From positions 1 through 64,000 of the forward strand of contig NZ_WNJL01000040.1 in the NCBI RefSeq assembly GCF_010378095.1: a stretch of 64,000 nucleotides of DNA. The letters are read 5' to 3'. Below are positions 51,512 to 59,223 of the stretch, in pieces. Origin of the DNA: Acidithiobacillus ferrianus (GTDB lineage Bacteria; Pseudomonadota; Gammaproteobacteria; Acidithiobacillales; Acidithiobacillaceae). Positions within the stretch are counted from its first letter, which is position 1. Every line of letters starts with the position of its first letter. Both the position numbers and the translations under genes were made by a program. The notes beneath the pieces were generated by a model, which saw only the letters and a list, made by a program, of their open reading frames with translations, was not told where the DNA came from and did no database searches.

Positions 51512-52554
51512 GACCGTGCGATGGAAAGGCGCTTGGGCAAGGGCTTGACACCCACCCGGAAACTGAGCTGCAACAGCGCATCCGAACGGTGCAGCAACCG
51601 CGATAGAAACACGACCCGATGCACGCTGCGCCGGCTGATCTTCACTTCGCTCCCCGCGGCAAAGGCGGGATTCTCGGCAATCCGCCGCAGGGTCAGTACC
51701 GCCATGGCGATAGCCCAGAGACAGAAATCGCGCATTCCCGTCTGTTCGGCCGGTATCAACAGGGTGTAACTCAGAGCATCCTGCAAATGCTCCCTGGCGA
51801 TGCCCAGCAACTCACTGAGACCCGCCTGGAATGCCGGATCAGGGTTGCCGGGCCGCAACTGCGCGACATCGCAGCCATGACGCTGGAACAGCGCGCGCGG
51901 CATCCAACTGACGCCACGCCGCCAATCATCCCAGATATCCTTGAGGATGTTGGTCATCTGCAGCCCCTGCCCAAAAGAGACGGCGAGGCGCTGCATCGTT
52001 TCCTCATGCGCGGCCAGTTGCGGTTCGGATTCGACAAAAAGGCTGGTGAGCATTTCACCCACCACTCCCGCGACCACATAGCAGTAGCGATCCAATGCCG
52101 TCATGTCGGCGAGCCCCTGCAAAGAAGCATGCACCTGGAACTCCACCATGCCCTCACCCATGATCCGCACACAACGGGACAACGCTGCCTGCTGCGTCCC
52201 GGACAAACTCCGGGTGATGGTGATGACTTGCGAGGTATGACGGATCAGATCGTGTTCGGCCGCGGGCATCCGCGCGGACAGACAGGCACCCAGAGCGGCG
52301 GCGAAAGAACCCGCATCGCCGGTACCCTCCACCACCTTGAGAAACTCTGCCTGCCAGTGCATCTTTGCTTCCCAGGACAGATCGGGGTCATCCTCGATGG
52401 TATCGGCGATGCGGCACAGCAGATAGCCATTCCCCACGGCGTCACGCAGAGCACCTGGCAACTGGGGAATCGTCAGGGCAAAAGTCCGCGAAACAGCCTG
52501 CAGGCTCTGCGTCTGGTAGGCCAAAGCCTGCTCCAGCGCCGCCGTCAACAACAT
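51508..52554 (-). CDS. Squalene synthase (farnesyl-diphosphate farnesyltransferase type)
   Basis: This is a 348-residue enzyme of the squalene/phytoene synthase superfamily. The two aspartate-rich motifs are LCRIADTIEDDP and QMTNILKDIWDDW; SRTFALTIPQLP opens the domain and YCYVVAGVVGEMLT is the SQS-type helix. These features fit the one-step, NADPH-dependent squalene synthase better than HpnC/HpnD, and no hpnC, hpnD or hpnE is seen here. I start at the ATG at 52554; the frame is open to a possible start at 52617. The C-terminus lacks the membrane anchor of eukaryotic enzymes. Confidence 0.85.
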   Translation of the reverse strand: MLLTAALEQALAYQTQSLQAVSRTFALTIPQLPGALRDAVGNGYLLCRIADTIEDDPDLSWEAKMHWQAEFLKVVEGTGDAGSFAAALGACLSARMPAAEHDLIRHTSQVITITRSLSGTQQAALSRCVRIMGEGMVEFQVHASLQGLADMTALDRYCYVVAGVVGEMLTSLFVESEPQLAAHEETMQRLAVSFGQGLQMTNILKDIWDDWRRGVSWMPRALFQRHGCDVAQLRPGNPDPAFQAGLSELLGIAREHLQDALSYTLLIPAEQTGMRDFCLWAIAMAVLTLRRIAENPAFAAGSEVKISRRSVHRVVFLSRLLHRSDALLQLSFRVGVKPLPKRLSIARS

Positions 52555-52690
52555 GCGGTCCTGTCTGGTGACATCCAAACTCCTTATTTTTGTTTGTCGC
52601 GGTGTACAAGACACCACGATATGGGCGCAATGTAACGGCCCGAAGCCCGTTCTGCAAGCACTGCGCCCTCACATGCCGCATACCTCGGGG

Positions 52691-53725
52691 TCATACCGCG
52701 CTCTCGTCATCCAATCCGCGCTGACGCACCGGAACATGCAATTCGGAACGCAAGGCGCGACGCATCAGCACATCGCTCGCCGCGCGCGGCGCGGCGCCTG
52801 CAAAAAGCACCCGATACACCTGCTCGGTGATCGGCATATCCACACACAAGCGCTGTGCAAGCCGAAACAGGGTCTGCGCCGTGCGTACCCCCTCGGCCTC
52901 CTCGCCGATCTCCCCCAGCACCGCTTCCAGATCCAAGCCGCGGCCCAAACCCACTCCCACCCGCCGGTTCCGCGAGAGATTACTGCTGGCGGTGAGGATC
53001 AGATCACCGGCACCGGTCAACCCCATAAAGGTCTCCGTCCTGCCTCCCAGCGCCGTCCCCAAACGATGCAGTTCCGCCATACCCCGGGTGATGAGCGCGG
53101 CACGGGCGCTGTCACCATTCTCCAAACCATCGGAGATGCCGGCGGCAATGGCCAATACATTCTTAATCGCACCGCCCAGGCAAACTCCCGCCACATCATC
53201 GCTGGTGTAAACCCGCATCTGGGCGCTGCCAAAAACCTCGGCCACCCGCCGTGCGTGGGTCATATCGGTAGCGGCGGCCGTCATGGCCAGCGGTTTACCG
53301 AGCACCAGGTCATGCGCGAAGCTGGGGCCGGAGAGCACCACCAGAGGCGCTCCCGGCAAGATCTCCCGCACCACCTGATCGAGCCGCAGCGCGCTCCGCG
53401 TCTCCAAGCCTTTGCTCGCGAGCACCAACAGCGCGGAAGACGGCAAACAGGGGCGCAGCCGGGTCAACAAGTCACGCAAGGCATGACTCGGCACCGCCAG
53501 CACGATGCCTGCGCAACCATGCACGGCGCCGGCAAGATCGGTGGTGCAGCACAGCCCTTCCGGCCGTGCACACTGCGGGAATATGGGGAAAAGATCCGCG
53601 CGGGCGGACTGACAGGGCAGGCGCTCCGCGCATCGCCCCCAAAGTTGTACCGCACAACCCTGGCGCCGCAAATACACGGCCAAGCCGGTCCCCCAATGCC
53701 CCCCCCCCAGCACCGCCCAGCGCAT
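52691..53725 (-). CDS. gpsA: Glycerol-3-phosphate dehydrogenase [NAD(P)+]
   Basis: GpsA (344 residues) makes sn-glycerol 3-phosphate for phospholipids. The dinucleotide loop is VLGGGHWGTGLAVYL; catalytic and substrate residues lie in LSGPSFAHDL, GAIKNVLAIAAGISDGL (active-site Lys) and TFMGLTGAGDLILT followed by SRNRRVG. It lies three bases after secB, the arrangement common in proteobacteria. The C-terminal 15 residues are variable. Confidence 0.96.
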   Translation of the reverse strand: MRWAVLGGGHWGTGLAVYLRRQGCAVQLWGRCAERLPCQSARADLFPIFPQCARPEGLCCTTDLAGAVHGCAGIVLAVPSHALRDLLTRLRPCLPSSALLVLASKGLETRSALRLDQVVREILPGAPLVVLSGPSFAHDLVLGKPLAMTAAATDMTHARRVAEVFGSAQMRVYTSDDVAGVCLGGAIKNVLAIAAGISDGLENGDSARAALITRGMAELHRLGTALGGRTETFMGLTGAGDLILTASSNLSRNRRVGVGLGRGLDLEAVLGEIGEEAEGVRTAQTLFRLAQRLCVDMPITEQVYRVLFAGAAPRAASDVLMRRALRSELHVPVRQRGLDDESAV

Positions 53726-53728
53726 GGG

Positions 53729-54178
53729 CTATTGCGTCGTGTAGTTCTGCGGCTGAACCTGCGCCTGCTGATACAGCGCCTCGAAGTTGACGGGATGCAA
53801 ATGCAGGGGTTGGAAACCACCACGTCCCACCAAATCCGCCACCACTTCCCGCGCGTAAGGGAACAAAATGGTCGGGCAATGCACCGCCAGCAGCACCGGC
53901 ATGTGCTCTTCCGGAATATGTTGAATCCGGAACAGACCGGACTGCTGAACCTCCACCGCGAAATAGGTGCTCTCGCCCGCCTTGGCCTTGACCGTCACCG
54001 TCAGCGTTACCTCGGTAAGACCGTCCATGCCTTCTATTACCGTGCTGGTGGTGTTCAAGCCCACGTCCACCGTGGGTGCCTCGGTCTGCACAAAGCTGAG
54101 CGGCGCGTTGGGCGACTCAAAGGAGATGTCCTTGACGTAAATCCGCTCGATCATGAAAACTGATTCCTGTTCGTCCAT
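53729..54178 (-). CDS. secB: Protein-export chaperone SecB
   Basis: SecB (149 residues) holds preproteins unfolded and hands them to SecA. Family features are IYVKDISFESPNAP, VTLTVTVKAKAGESTYFAVEVQQSGLF-type strands and CPTILFPYAREVVADLVGRGGFQPLHLHPVNFEALY. AAGAAGGATTT before the ATG fixes the start. It precedes gpsA in a two-gene unit. Confidence 0.96.
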   Translation of the reverse strand: MDEQESVFMIERIYVKDISFESPNAPLSFVQTEAPTVDVGLNTTSTVIEGMDGLTEVTLTVTVKAKAGESTYFAVEVQQSGLFRIQHIPEEHMPVLLAVHCPTILFPYAREVVADLVGRGGFQPLHLHPVNFEALYQQAQVQPQNYTTQ

Positions 54179-54283
54179 AAATCCTTCTTCCGTAGGTTGT
54201 GGGTACCGCTAGTCTAACCGAAGACCCCCTGCCGGGCTATGCATCGGCAACCAGACCGTCCCGCGAGGCGCGCGCGATAGCAC

Positions 54284-54312
54284 TTGCCCTGCGCGGCAGT
54301 TCTGTGTAGCAT
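54284..54312 (+). promoter_or_regulatory. Predicted promoter of tRNA-Glu
   Basis: TTGCCC (54284-54289) and TAGCAT (54307-54312) are 17 bases apart and end 16 bases before the tRNA. The hexamers deviate from consensus, but position and spacing fit. Confidence 0.4.
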
Positions 54313-54328
54313 CCGTCGCATTGTCCAA

Positions 54329-54404
54329 GTCCCCATCGTCTAGTGGCCTAGGACACCGCCCTTTCACGGCGGCGACCGGGGTTCGAACCCCCGTGGGGAC
54401 GCCA
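54329..54404 (+). tRNA. tRNA-Glu(UUC)
   Basis: The 76-nt gene folds as a cloverleaf: acceptor GTCCCCA with TGGGGAC, D-arm, anticodon stem CCGCC/GGCGG around CTTTCAC (anticodon TTC), T-arm with GGTTCGAACCC, discriminator G and an encoded CCA. A weak promoter lies upstream. No intron is present. Confidence 0.95.
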
Positions 54405-54450
54405 AATGAAAACGAGGGGTTGGGCCAGCAGGCCTTACCCAAAGGCCTGC

Positions 54451-55461
54451 ATGCCGAGTTTAGATAGCCCATCCCTGGTCACGGGTGCGACTGGTTTCAT
54501 CGGCGGCCATTTGGCCGAACGGCTCCTTGCCATGGGGCAACCGCTGCGTCTCTTGGTGCGCGACCCATCCCGCTTACCTCCTCTGCTCAGGAACGGTGCT
54601 GACATCATCCAGGGGAATTTGGAGGACGCCGATTCATTACTCCCGGCGGTACAGGGCGCGCGCTGGATATTTCACTGCGCCGCCAATGTCAGGACCTGGG
54701 ATCTTCCCCAAAATTATCATGCCGTGAACGTGGCCGGCTTGGGCCATTTGCTGAGGGCCATAGAACAAGCCGGGCAACCCCCTCAGCGTTTTGTGCATCT
54801 CTCTTCAGTAGATGTTTACGGTTTCCCCAAGACGCCCTGCGACGAGGATTGCCCGGCCAACGGTGGCGACTTTGCGTATGGTCAAAGCAAGCTCCAAGGC
54901 GAGTCACTGCTTCGTGAGCAGGCTGCCCGCATGCACCTGTCTTACAGCGTCTTGCGGCCCACCAACGTGATGGGACCACGCAGCTCTTTCATCCAGCGTA
55001 TCGGCGATGAGTTGCGCCGAGGGCTGATGTTGACCATCCATGGGGGTGTGGAGGACTGTGGATTCCTGGCCGTGGACAATTTGGTGGACTGCATGCTGTG
55101 GGCCGCCCAGGCCGAGGCGGCGTCAGATCAGTGCTACAATGTGGCCGATCCGGAACCCATTTCCTGGCGTCGTTTTTTGGATGATTTCCGGACGGGTATC
55201 CAAGGCAAGGGCGTGGTTTTGGACTTGCCCTACGGGTTGGCGAATGCCGTGGCCGCGGTCATCGAGACGCCCTACCGCTGGTTGGGGAGCGCGCGAGAGC
55301 CCTTGTTGCATCGTCTATTGGTGCGGATTTTTGGTCGCACCTGCGGACACCGGGCTGACCGTATCGCGACCGCCGGCGGTCCGGTGGGACGTGTGTCCTA
55401 CGCCCAGGCAATGCGGGAATCCATCGCCTGGTATCGGGGGGAATCCGGAGCGGGCTGGTGA
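54451..55461 (+). CDS. NAD-dependent epimerase/reductase (extended SDR)
   Basis: A 336-residue SDR protein: LVTGATGFIGGHLAERLL binds NAD(P), VHLSSVDVYG provides the catalytic serine, and YGQSK is the Tyr-x3-Lys pair. The 3-beta-HSD/epimerase type acts on sugars, sterols or long-chain ketones. In Caulobacter a protein of this family (CerR) reduces 3-ketosphinganine; here an oxoamine synthase and a GNAT-type protein follow within 5 kb, so that role is possible. The ATG at 54451 has AAGG ahead; an ATG at 54406 abuts the tRNA and is less likely. Confidence 0.75.
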   Translation: MPSLDSPSLVTGATGFIGGHLAERLLAMGQPLRLLVRDPSRLPPLLRNGADIIQGNLEDADSLLPAVQGARWIFHCAANVRTWDLPQNYHAVNVAGLGHLLRAIEQAGQPPQRFVHLSSVDVYGFPKTPCDEDCPANGGDFAYGQSKLQGESLLREQAARMHLSYSVLRPTNVMGPRSSFIQRIGDELRRGLMLTIHGGVEDCGFLAVDNLVDCMLWAAQAEAASDQCYNVADPEPISWRRFLDDFRTGIQGKGVVLDLPYGLANAVAAVIETPYRWLGSAREPLLHRLLVRIFGRTCGHRADRIATAGGPVGRVSYAQAMRESIAWYRGESGAGW

Positions 55462-56747
55462 AGCCGCCCCCCCTTTCACAAGCCATCGAACCCACCGTCA
55501 ACGCTGACGGCCGCCATCGCCACTTTGTCTTTTTGCAGGGCATGCCGTCCCCATTCTTTGCGCGTGTCGCCGACATCCTCCGCCAGCAGGGATGCCGCGT
55601 CACCCGGATCAACCTTTGTCCTGGGGATCGCCTATTCTGGCGGAGTGCTGGGGCCATCGACTATCGCGGCAGCTACTCCCGTTGGCCGGCTTTCATCGAC
55701 GCGTTTTTCGCGCGGGAAGTGGTCACCCATATAGTGCTGCTGGGAGAGCAACGGCGCTATCACCGGGAGGCCGTTCACCAGGCCAAATCACGCGGCATAG
55801 CGGTGATCGTCACGGATTTTGGCTATTTACGTCCGGACTGGATCACGCTGGAGCGGGACGGAATGAGCGGCAATTCGCGCTTTCCCCGAGAACCCGGAGC
55901 GATCCGGCAACTGGCCGCGCGCGTGGCCGAACCCGACTGCTCCGTGCGCTTTGCCGATAGCGCCTTTCGGATGGCGCGCGCCGATCTGCTCTACAACATG
56001 GTCAACCTGCTGTTTGGGTGGCTATACCCCGGCTATCGGCGCAGCGACCTGCGACCGCCGACCCCCATCTATACCTTGGCCAGCGCTTGGCGCCTTTATG
56101 GCAATGCCCGCCTCCGCTCCCGTATGGAGCACATCGTTCGAGGGATTCTGGCTTCGGGCGTAAGATATTTCGTCTTTCCGCTGCAACTCGACTTCGACTT
56201 CCAGATCGTCGCCTATTCTCCTTATGCGACGATGGGAGATGCCATTGGCGAGGTGCTCGACTCCTTCGCGCGGGATGCGCCACCCGAGACGCGGCTCGTG
56301 CTCAAGGAACATCCCTGGGACCCGGCCCTGAACAATTGGGAGCGTTTCACCCAAGGGCGCGCCAAAGACCTGGGCATCAAGGATCGCGTGTGTTTTTTGC
56401 GCGGGGGCGACCTGGACGCCCTGATTCAGGCCAGCGCTGGCGTCGTCACCGTCAATAGCACCACGGGGATACGCGCCCTGCAACTGGGGCGTCCGGTGAA
56501 GACCTTGGGGCAAGCCATCTACGATGTGCCTGGCTTATGTTCTACGCAAACCCTGCGCGGCTTCTGGAATCAGCCCAACCCACCCGATCCGTTGCTCACC
56601 CGGGATTTTATCAAGCTGTTGGCCGCCATGGTGCATATCCGCGGCGTATTTTTCCAAGAGCCGGGCTTGAGCCATGCGGTGCGCGAGGCGGCACGGCGTT
56701 TATTGGATGACGGCAATGCGCCTACGCCGCCACGTTCGTGGTCTTGA
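55458..56747 (+). CDS. KpsS/LipB-type capsule polysaccharide protein
   Basis: A protein of about 429 residues related to KpsS and LipB, which add Kdo linkers to lipid acceptors in capsule export: FVFLQGMPSPFF near the start, VIVTDFGYLRPDWITLE, YFVFPLQLDFDFQI, LVLKEHPWDP, and VVTVNSTTGIRALQLGRPVK are typical. It would transfer a sugar to a lipid in the cytoplasm. Start is a GTG overlapping the upstream stop (GTGA). Its 3' end overlaps the convergent GNAT-type gene by 26 bases. In this locus the acceptor may be the predicted sphingoid lipid. Confidence 0.78.
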   Translation: MKPPPLSQAIEPTVNADGRHRHFVFLQGMPSPFFARVADILRQQGCRVTRINLCPGDRLFWRSAGAIDYRGSYSRWPAFIDAFFAREVVTHIVLLGEQRRYHREAVHQAKSRGIAVIVTDFGYLRPDWITLERDGMSGNSRFPREPGAIRQLAARVAEPDCSVRFADSAFRMARADLLYNMVNLLFGWLYPGYRRSDLRPPTPIYTLASAWRLYGNARLRSRMEHIVRGILASGVRYFVFPLQLDFDFQIVAYSPYATMGDAIGEVLDSFARDAPPETRLVLKEHPWDPALNNWERFTQGRAKDLGIKDRVCFLRGGDLDALIQASAGVVTVNSTTGIRALQLGRPVKTLGQAIYDVPGLCSTQTLRGFWNQPNPPDPLLTRDFIKLLAAMVHIRGVFFQEPGLSHAVREAARRLLDDGNAPTPPRSWS

Positions 56748-57861
56748 ACACGGGTCGTTGATTGGGCTGCGGCACGTGGTTGAGCAAGGCATACCCCAAG
56801 CCGACGAAGGGATTGATCCATCCACTGGCAGCACGCAGGGCCATGAAAATGGGGGTGACCTCCGCACCGAGATCTTGCTTGATGGGATAGGTGGTCAGAC
56901 CCATTTCCAGGCGCTTTACCCCCAAGGCGATGGCCGTAGCCACAACCTGGTGCGCGATATAGATATAGAGACCGTCGTTTTCCGCCTCCGCGCGACCCAC
57001 ATACAGCCAGCGCAACATGTCACCATCGACGAGTAGCAGGGCATGGCCCACCAAGGCTTCGCCCCGATAAAAGAGTATTACCCTGGCCCGCCCCTCCAGA
57101 GTGCGGGCGAGTTCACCATAAAAAGCCGGCGTCAGGGTCTCCCGCTGAAACTCCTTCGCATGCTGGTGCACCACCATCCACTGATGATGCAGAACTTCGG
57201 CCATGCTCCCGAAGTCCTCGACGAGGCGATGGTGCACGCCTGCCTGCTGGTTGCGTTTAAGGTATTTTTTGAGTTTGCTTCGATAATAGCTGCGCATCGC
57301 GCCCCAGTACCGTTCTGGCGTGGGCCAACGGATCTCCATATAGGTGTTGGGTAAACTGGATGTCCAATGATACCCCCGTCGGCGAAAAATGGAGCGCAGG
57401 TTTTGGGCATTGGGCTCGAAATCCCGTACGACGATGAGAAAATGGCCTTCGGCGCGTGCGGTGCGGCGGAGCACTTCATCCATCGCTTCGATCACCTGCC
57501 TATCGCTGAACGCTTCGCTGCGCGCAAAAGGAGGACTGTTGATGGTCACGGGCGAGCCCCACTCCAACATCCGCAGCTTGAGAAAGTTCGGAAACCATCG
57601 CCGGAGACGATTCAAAAAGACGCGCAATCCGGGCGGGGCAAAAATGGCGATGTCGGTGGTAACGGAGTAAAAGCTGGTGATGGCCTGCGGCTCTCCATGT
57701 TCATCCAGCAACATGGCATGGCGGTACGCAAAATCATTGAGCCCCGACTGTTCGACCACTTGCCAAAACTCCCAAGACAAAGTCTCCGAATGGGGTCTGG
57801 CGAGCCGATTCCAGCTTTCCCGGGGAACTTTCGTGATGGAATCATAGAGTTCGATTCGCAT
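56722..57861 (-). CDS. GNAT/FemAB-type N-acyltransferase
   Basis: A 379-residue protein with two GNAT-like halves, as in FemAB-type and PF13480-like acyltransferases: SWEFWQVVEQSG and LRSIFRRRGYHWTSSLPNTYMEIRWP in the first, then the basic YYRSKLKKYLKRNQQAG region, FYRGEALVGHALLLVDGDMLRWLYVG and IAHQVVATAIALGVKRLEMGLTTY. GGAGAAGTT before the ATG at 57861 sets the start. Bacterial ceramide synthase is reported to be a GNAT-type acyltransferase; the position 35 bases after an oxoamine synthase makes N-acylation of an amino-lipid the best guess. Confidence 0.7.
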   Translation of the reverse strand: MRIELYDSITKVPRESWNRLARPHSETLSWEFWQVVEQSGLNDFAYRHAMLLDEHGEPQAITSFYSVTTDIAIFAPPGLRVFLNRLRRWFPNFLKLRMLEWGSPVTINSPPFARSEAFSDRQVIEAMDEVLRRTARAEGHFLIVVRDFEPNAQNLRSIFRRRGYHWTSSLPNTYMEIRWPTPERYWGAMRSYYRSKLKKYLKRNQQAGVHHRLVEDFGSMAEVLHHQWMVVHQHAKEFQRETLTPAFYGELARTLEGRARVILFYRGEALVGHALLLVDGDMLRWLYVGRAEAENDGLYIYIAHQVVATAIALGVKRLEMGLTTYPIKQDLGAEVTPIFMALRAASGWINPFVGLGYALLNHVPQPNQRPVFKTTNVAA

Positions 57862-57896
57862 AACTTCTCCGCAGATTTTTCTTGTGTGACGTGGGT

Positions 57897-59222
57897 CTAG
57901 AGGCACGCGCGGAGTGCATCCAAGGTGATGTCGATATCGGCCTGGCTATGGGTGGAGCTCAGGAAAAAGCGCAAGCGGGCTTGTTTTTCGGGCACCGCCG
58001 GGTAAATGATGGGCTGCACATGGATGCCCCGCTGCAAAAGTGCGCTGGATAAGCGCACCGCATGCAGGGAACTTCCAAAAATGGCGGGCGTAATGGCGAT
58101 TCCTGCGCCACTGCCGGTATCCAATCCAAGGGCCCGGATTCGATCGAAGAAGTACGCTCCCCGTGCCTGCAAGGCGGCTACCCGTTCCGGTTCCGCTTTC
58201 AAGAGCTTCAATGCCGCCTGGGCTGCGGCCGCCACTGGCGGTGACATCCCCACGCTGTAGAGAAATCCCGGAGCAAGGTAGCGGAGGTTTTCGATCAGGG
58301 CTTTTTCTCCGGCCACGTAGCCACCACAAGCGGCGAGCGACTTGCTCAACGTGCCCATCCAGATGTCTACTTTCCGAGGGTCGATGCCAAAATGTTCGGC
58401 GATTCCCAGGCCGCGGTGACCAACAACGCCCAGCGCATGCGCCTCATCGATCAGGAGCCACGCGCCGTATCGTTTTTTCAGGTCGACCAAGACGGGTAAG
58501 TCGGGGTAATCGCCGTCCATGCTATAGATCCCTTCCACCGCAATGAGCAAGCGCTCGGCGCGATGACGGTGGTTCTGCAGCAATCGTTCGAGGTCATCCA
58601 TGTCGTTGTGACGAAAGGAGAAGCGCTGCGCGCGCGAGATCTGTATGCCCATCAGGATACTGTTATGGGCGTACTCGTCATGCAGCACCATATCCTTCGG
58701 ACCCAAAAGATGTCCGATGAGACTGATGTTGGTCCCATGACCGCTGACCATCACCAGGGCGTCATCGACGCCGTAGAGTTCCGCAATGCTCTGCTCGAGG
58801 TTGCGGTGCAGGGGCCGTTCTCCCGCGACGATGCGGCTGGCGGAAACCGATGTGCCATAACGGTCAATGGCGGCCTTGGCGGCGGCATTGACCTGCGGGT
58901 GTCCGGAAAGCCCAAGATAGTTGTAGCTGCCATAATTGATCACCGGATGTCCGGCAATCTCGCTGTGGGCGGACGCCGTACCCGCATGGACATGAAAGAA
59001 CGGGTTCTCCACACCAAAACGCTGGGCGCCCTCCTGAATCATGCGTACCTGGCGGAAACCAGGTTGTCGATCAAAACGGGTGAAGGCCTCGGGAACGGCG
59101 GTATCTTCCTGACGCGGCCGCGCCATCGGCGTCGCACCCATCTGCTTTAGACGCTTCTCCAACCCCTTTTGAATGAGCCGTTCCTTGACTTGCGCGGCAA
59201 GGCTGCGATGAGGTTTATTCAT
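57897..59222 (-). CDS. Alpha-oxoamine synthase (serine palmitoyltransferase/KBL family)
   Basis: A 441-residue PLP enzyme with the family signature: NYGSYNYLGLSGHPQV, GTSVSASRIVAGE, EGIYSMDGDYPDLP, IDEAHALGVVGHRGLG and the PLP lysine in GTLSKSLAACGG. Family members condense an amino acid with an acyl thioester, losing CO2. An extra N-terminal section of about 60 residues precedes the catalytic domain, as in some ACP-using members. It starts one base after the PKS stop, and the PKS has no thioesterase, so release of the polyketide chain by condensation with serine or alanine is likely. Confidence 0.85.
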   Translation of the reverse strand: MNKPHRSLAAQVKERLIQKGLEKRLKQMGATPMARPRQEDTAVPEAFTRFDRQPGFRQVRMIQEGAQRFGVENPFFHVHAGTASAHSEIAGHPVINYGSYNYLGLSGHPQVNAAAKAAIDRYGTSVSASRIVAGERPLHRNLEQSIAELYGVDDALVMVSGHGTNISLIGHLLGPKDMVLHDEYAHNSILMGIQISRAQRFSFRHNDMDDLERLLQNHRHRAERLLIAVEGIYSMDGDYPDLPVLVDLKKRYGAWLLIDEAHALGVVGHRGLGIAEHFGIDPRKVDIWMGTLSKSLAACGGYVAGEKALIENLRYLAPGFLYSVGMSPPVAAAAQAALKLLKAEPERVAALQARGAYFFDRIRALGLDTGSGAGIAITPAIFGSSLHAVRLSSALLQRGIHVQPIIYPAVPEKQARLRFFLSSTHSQADIDITLDALRACL

Positions 59223-59223
59223 T

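Noticed and set aside
56722..56747. Overlap of the KpsS-like and GNAT-type genes as a sign of an annotation error
   Set aside because: Both frames carry clear family motifs close to their ends, and short tail-to-tail overlaps of convergent genes are common.
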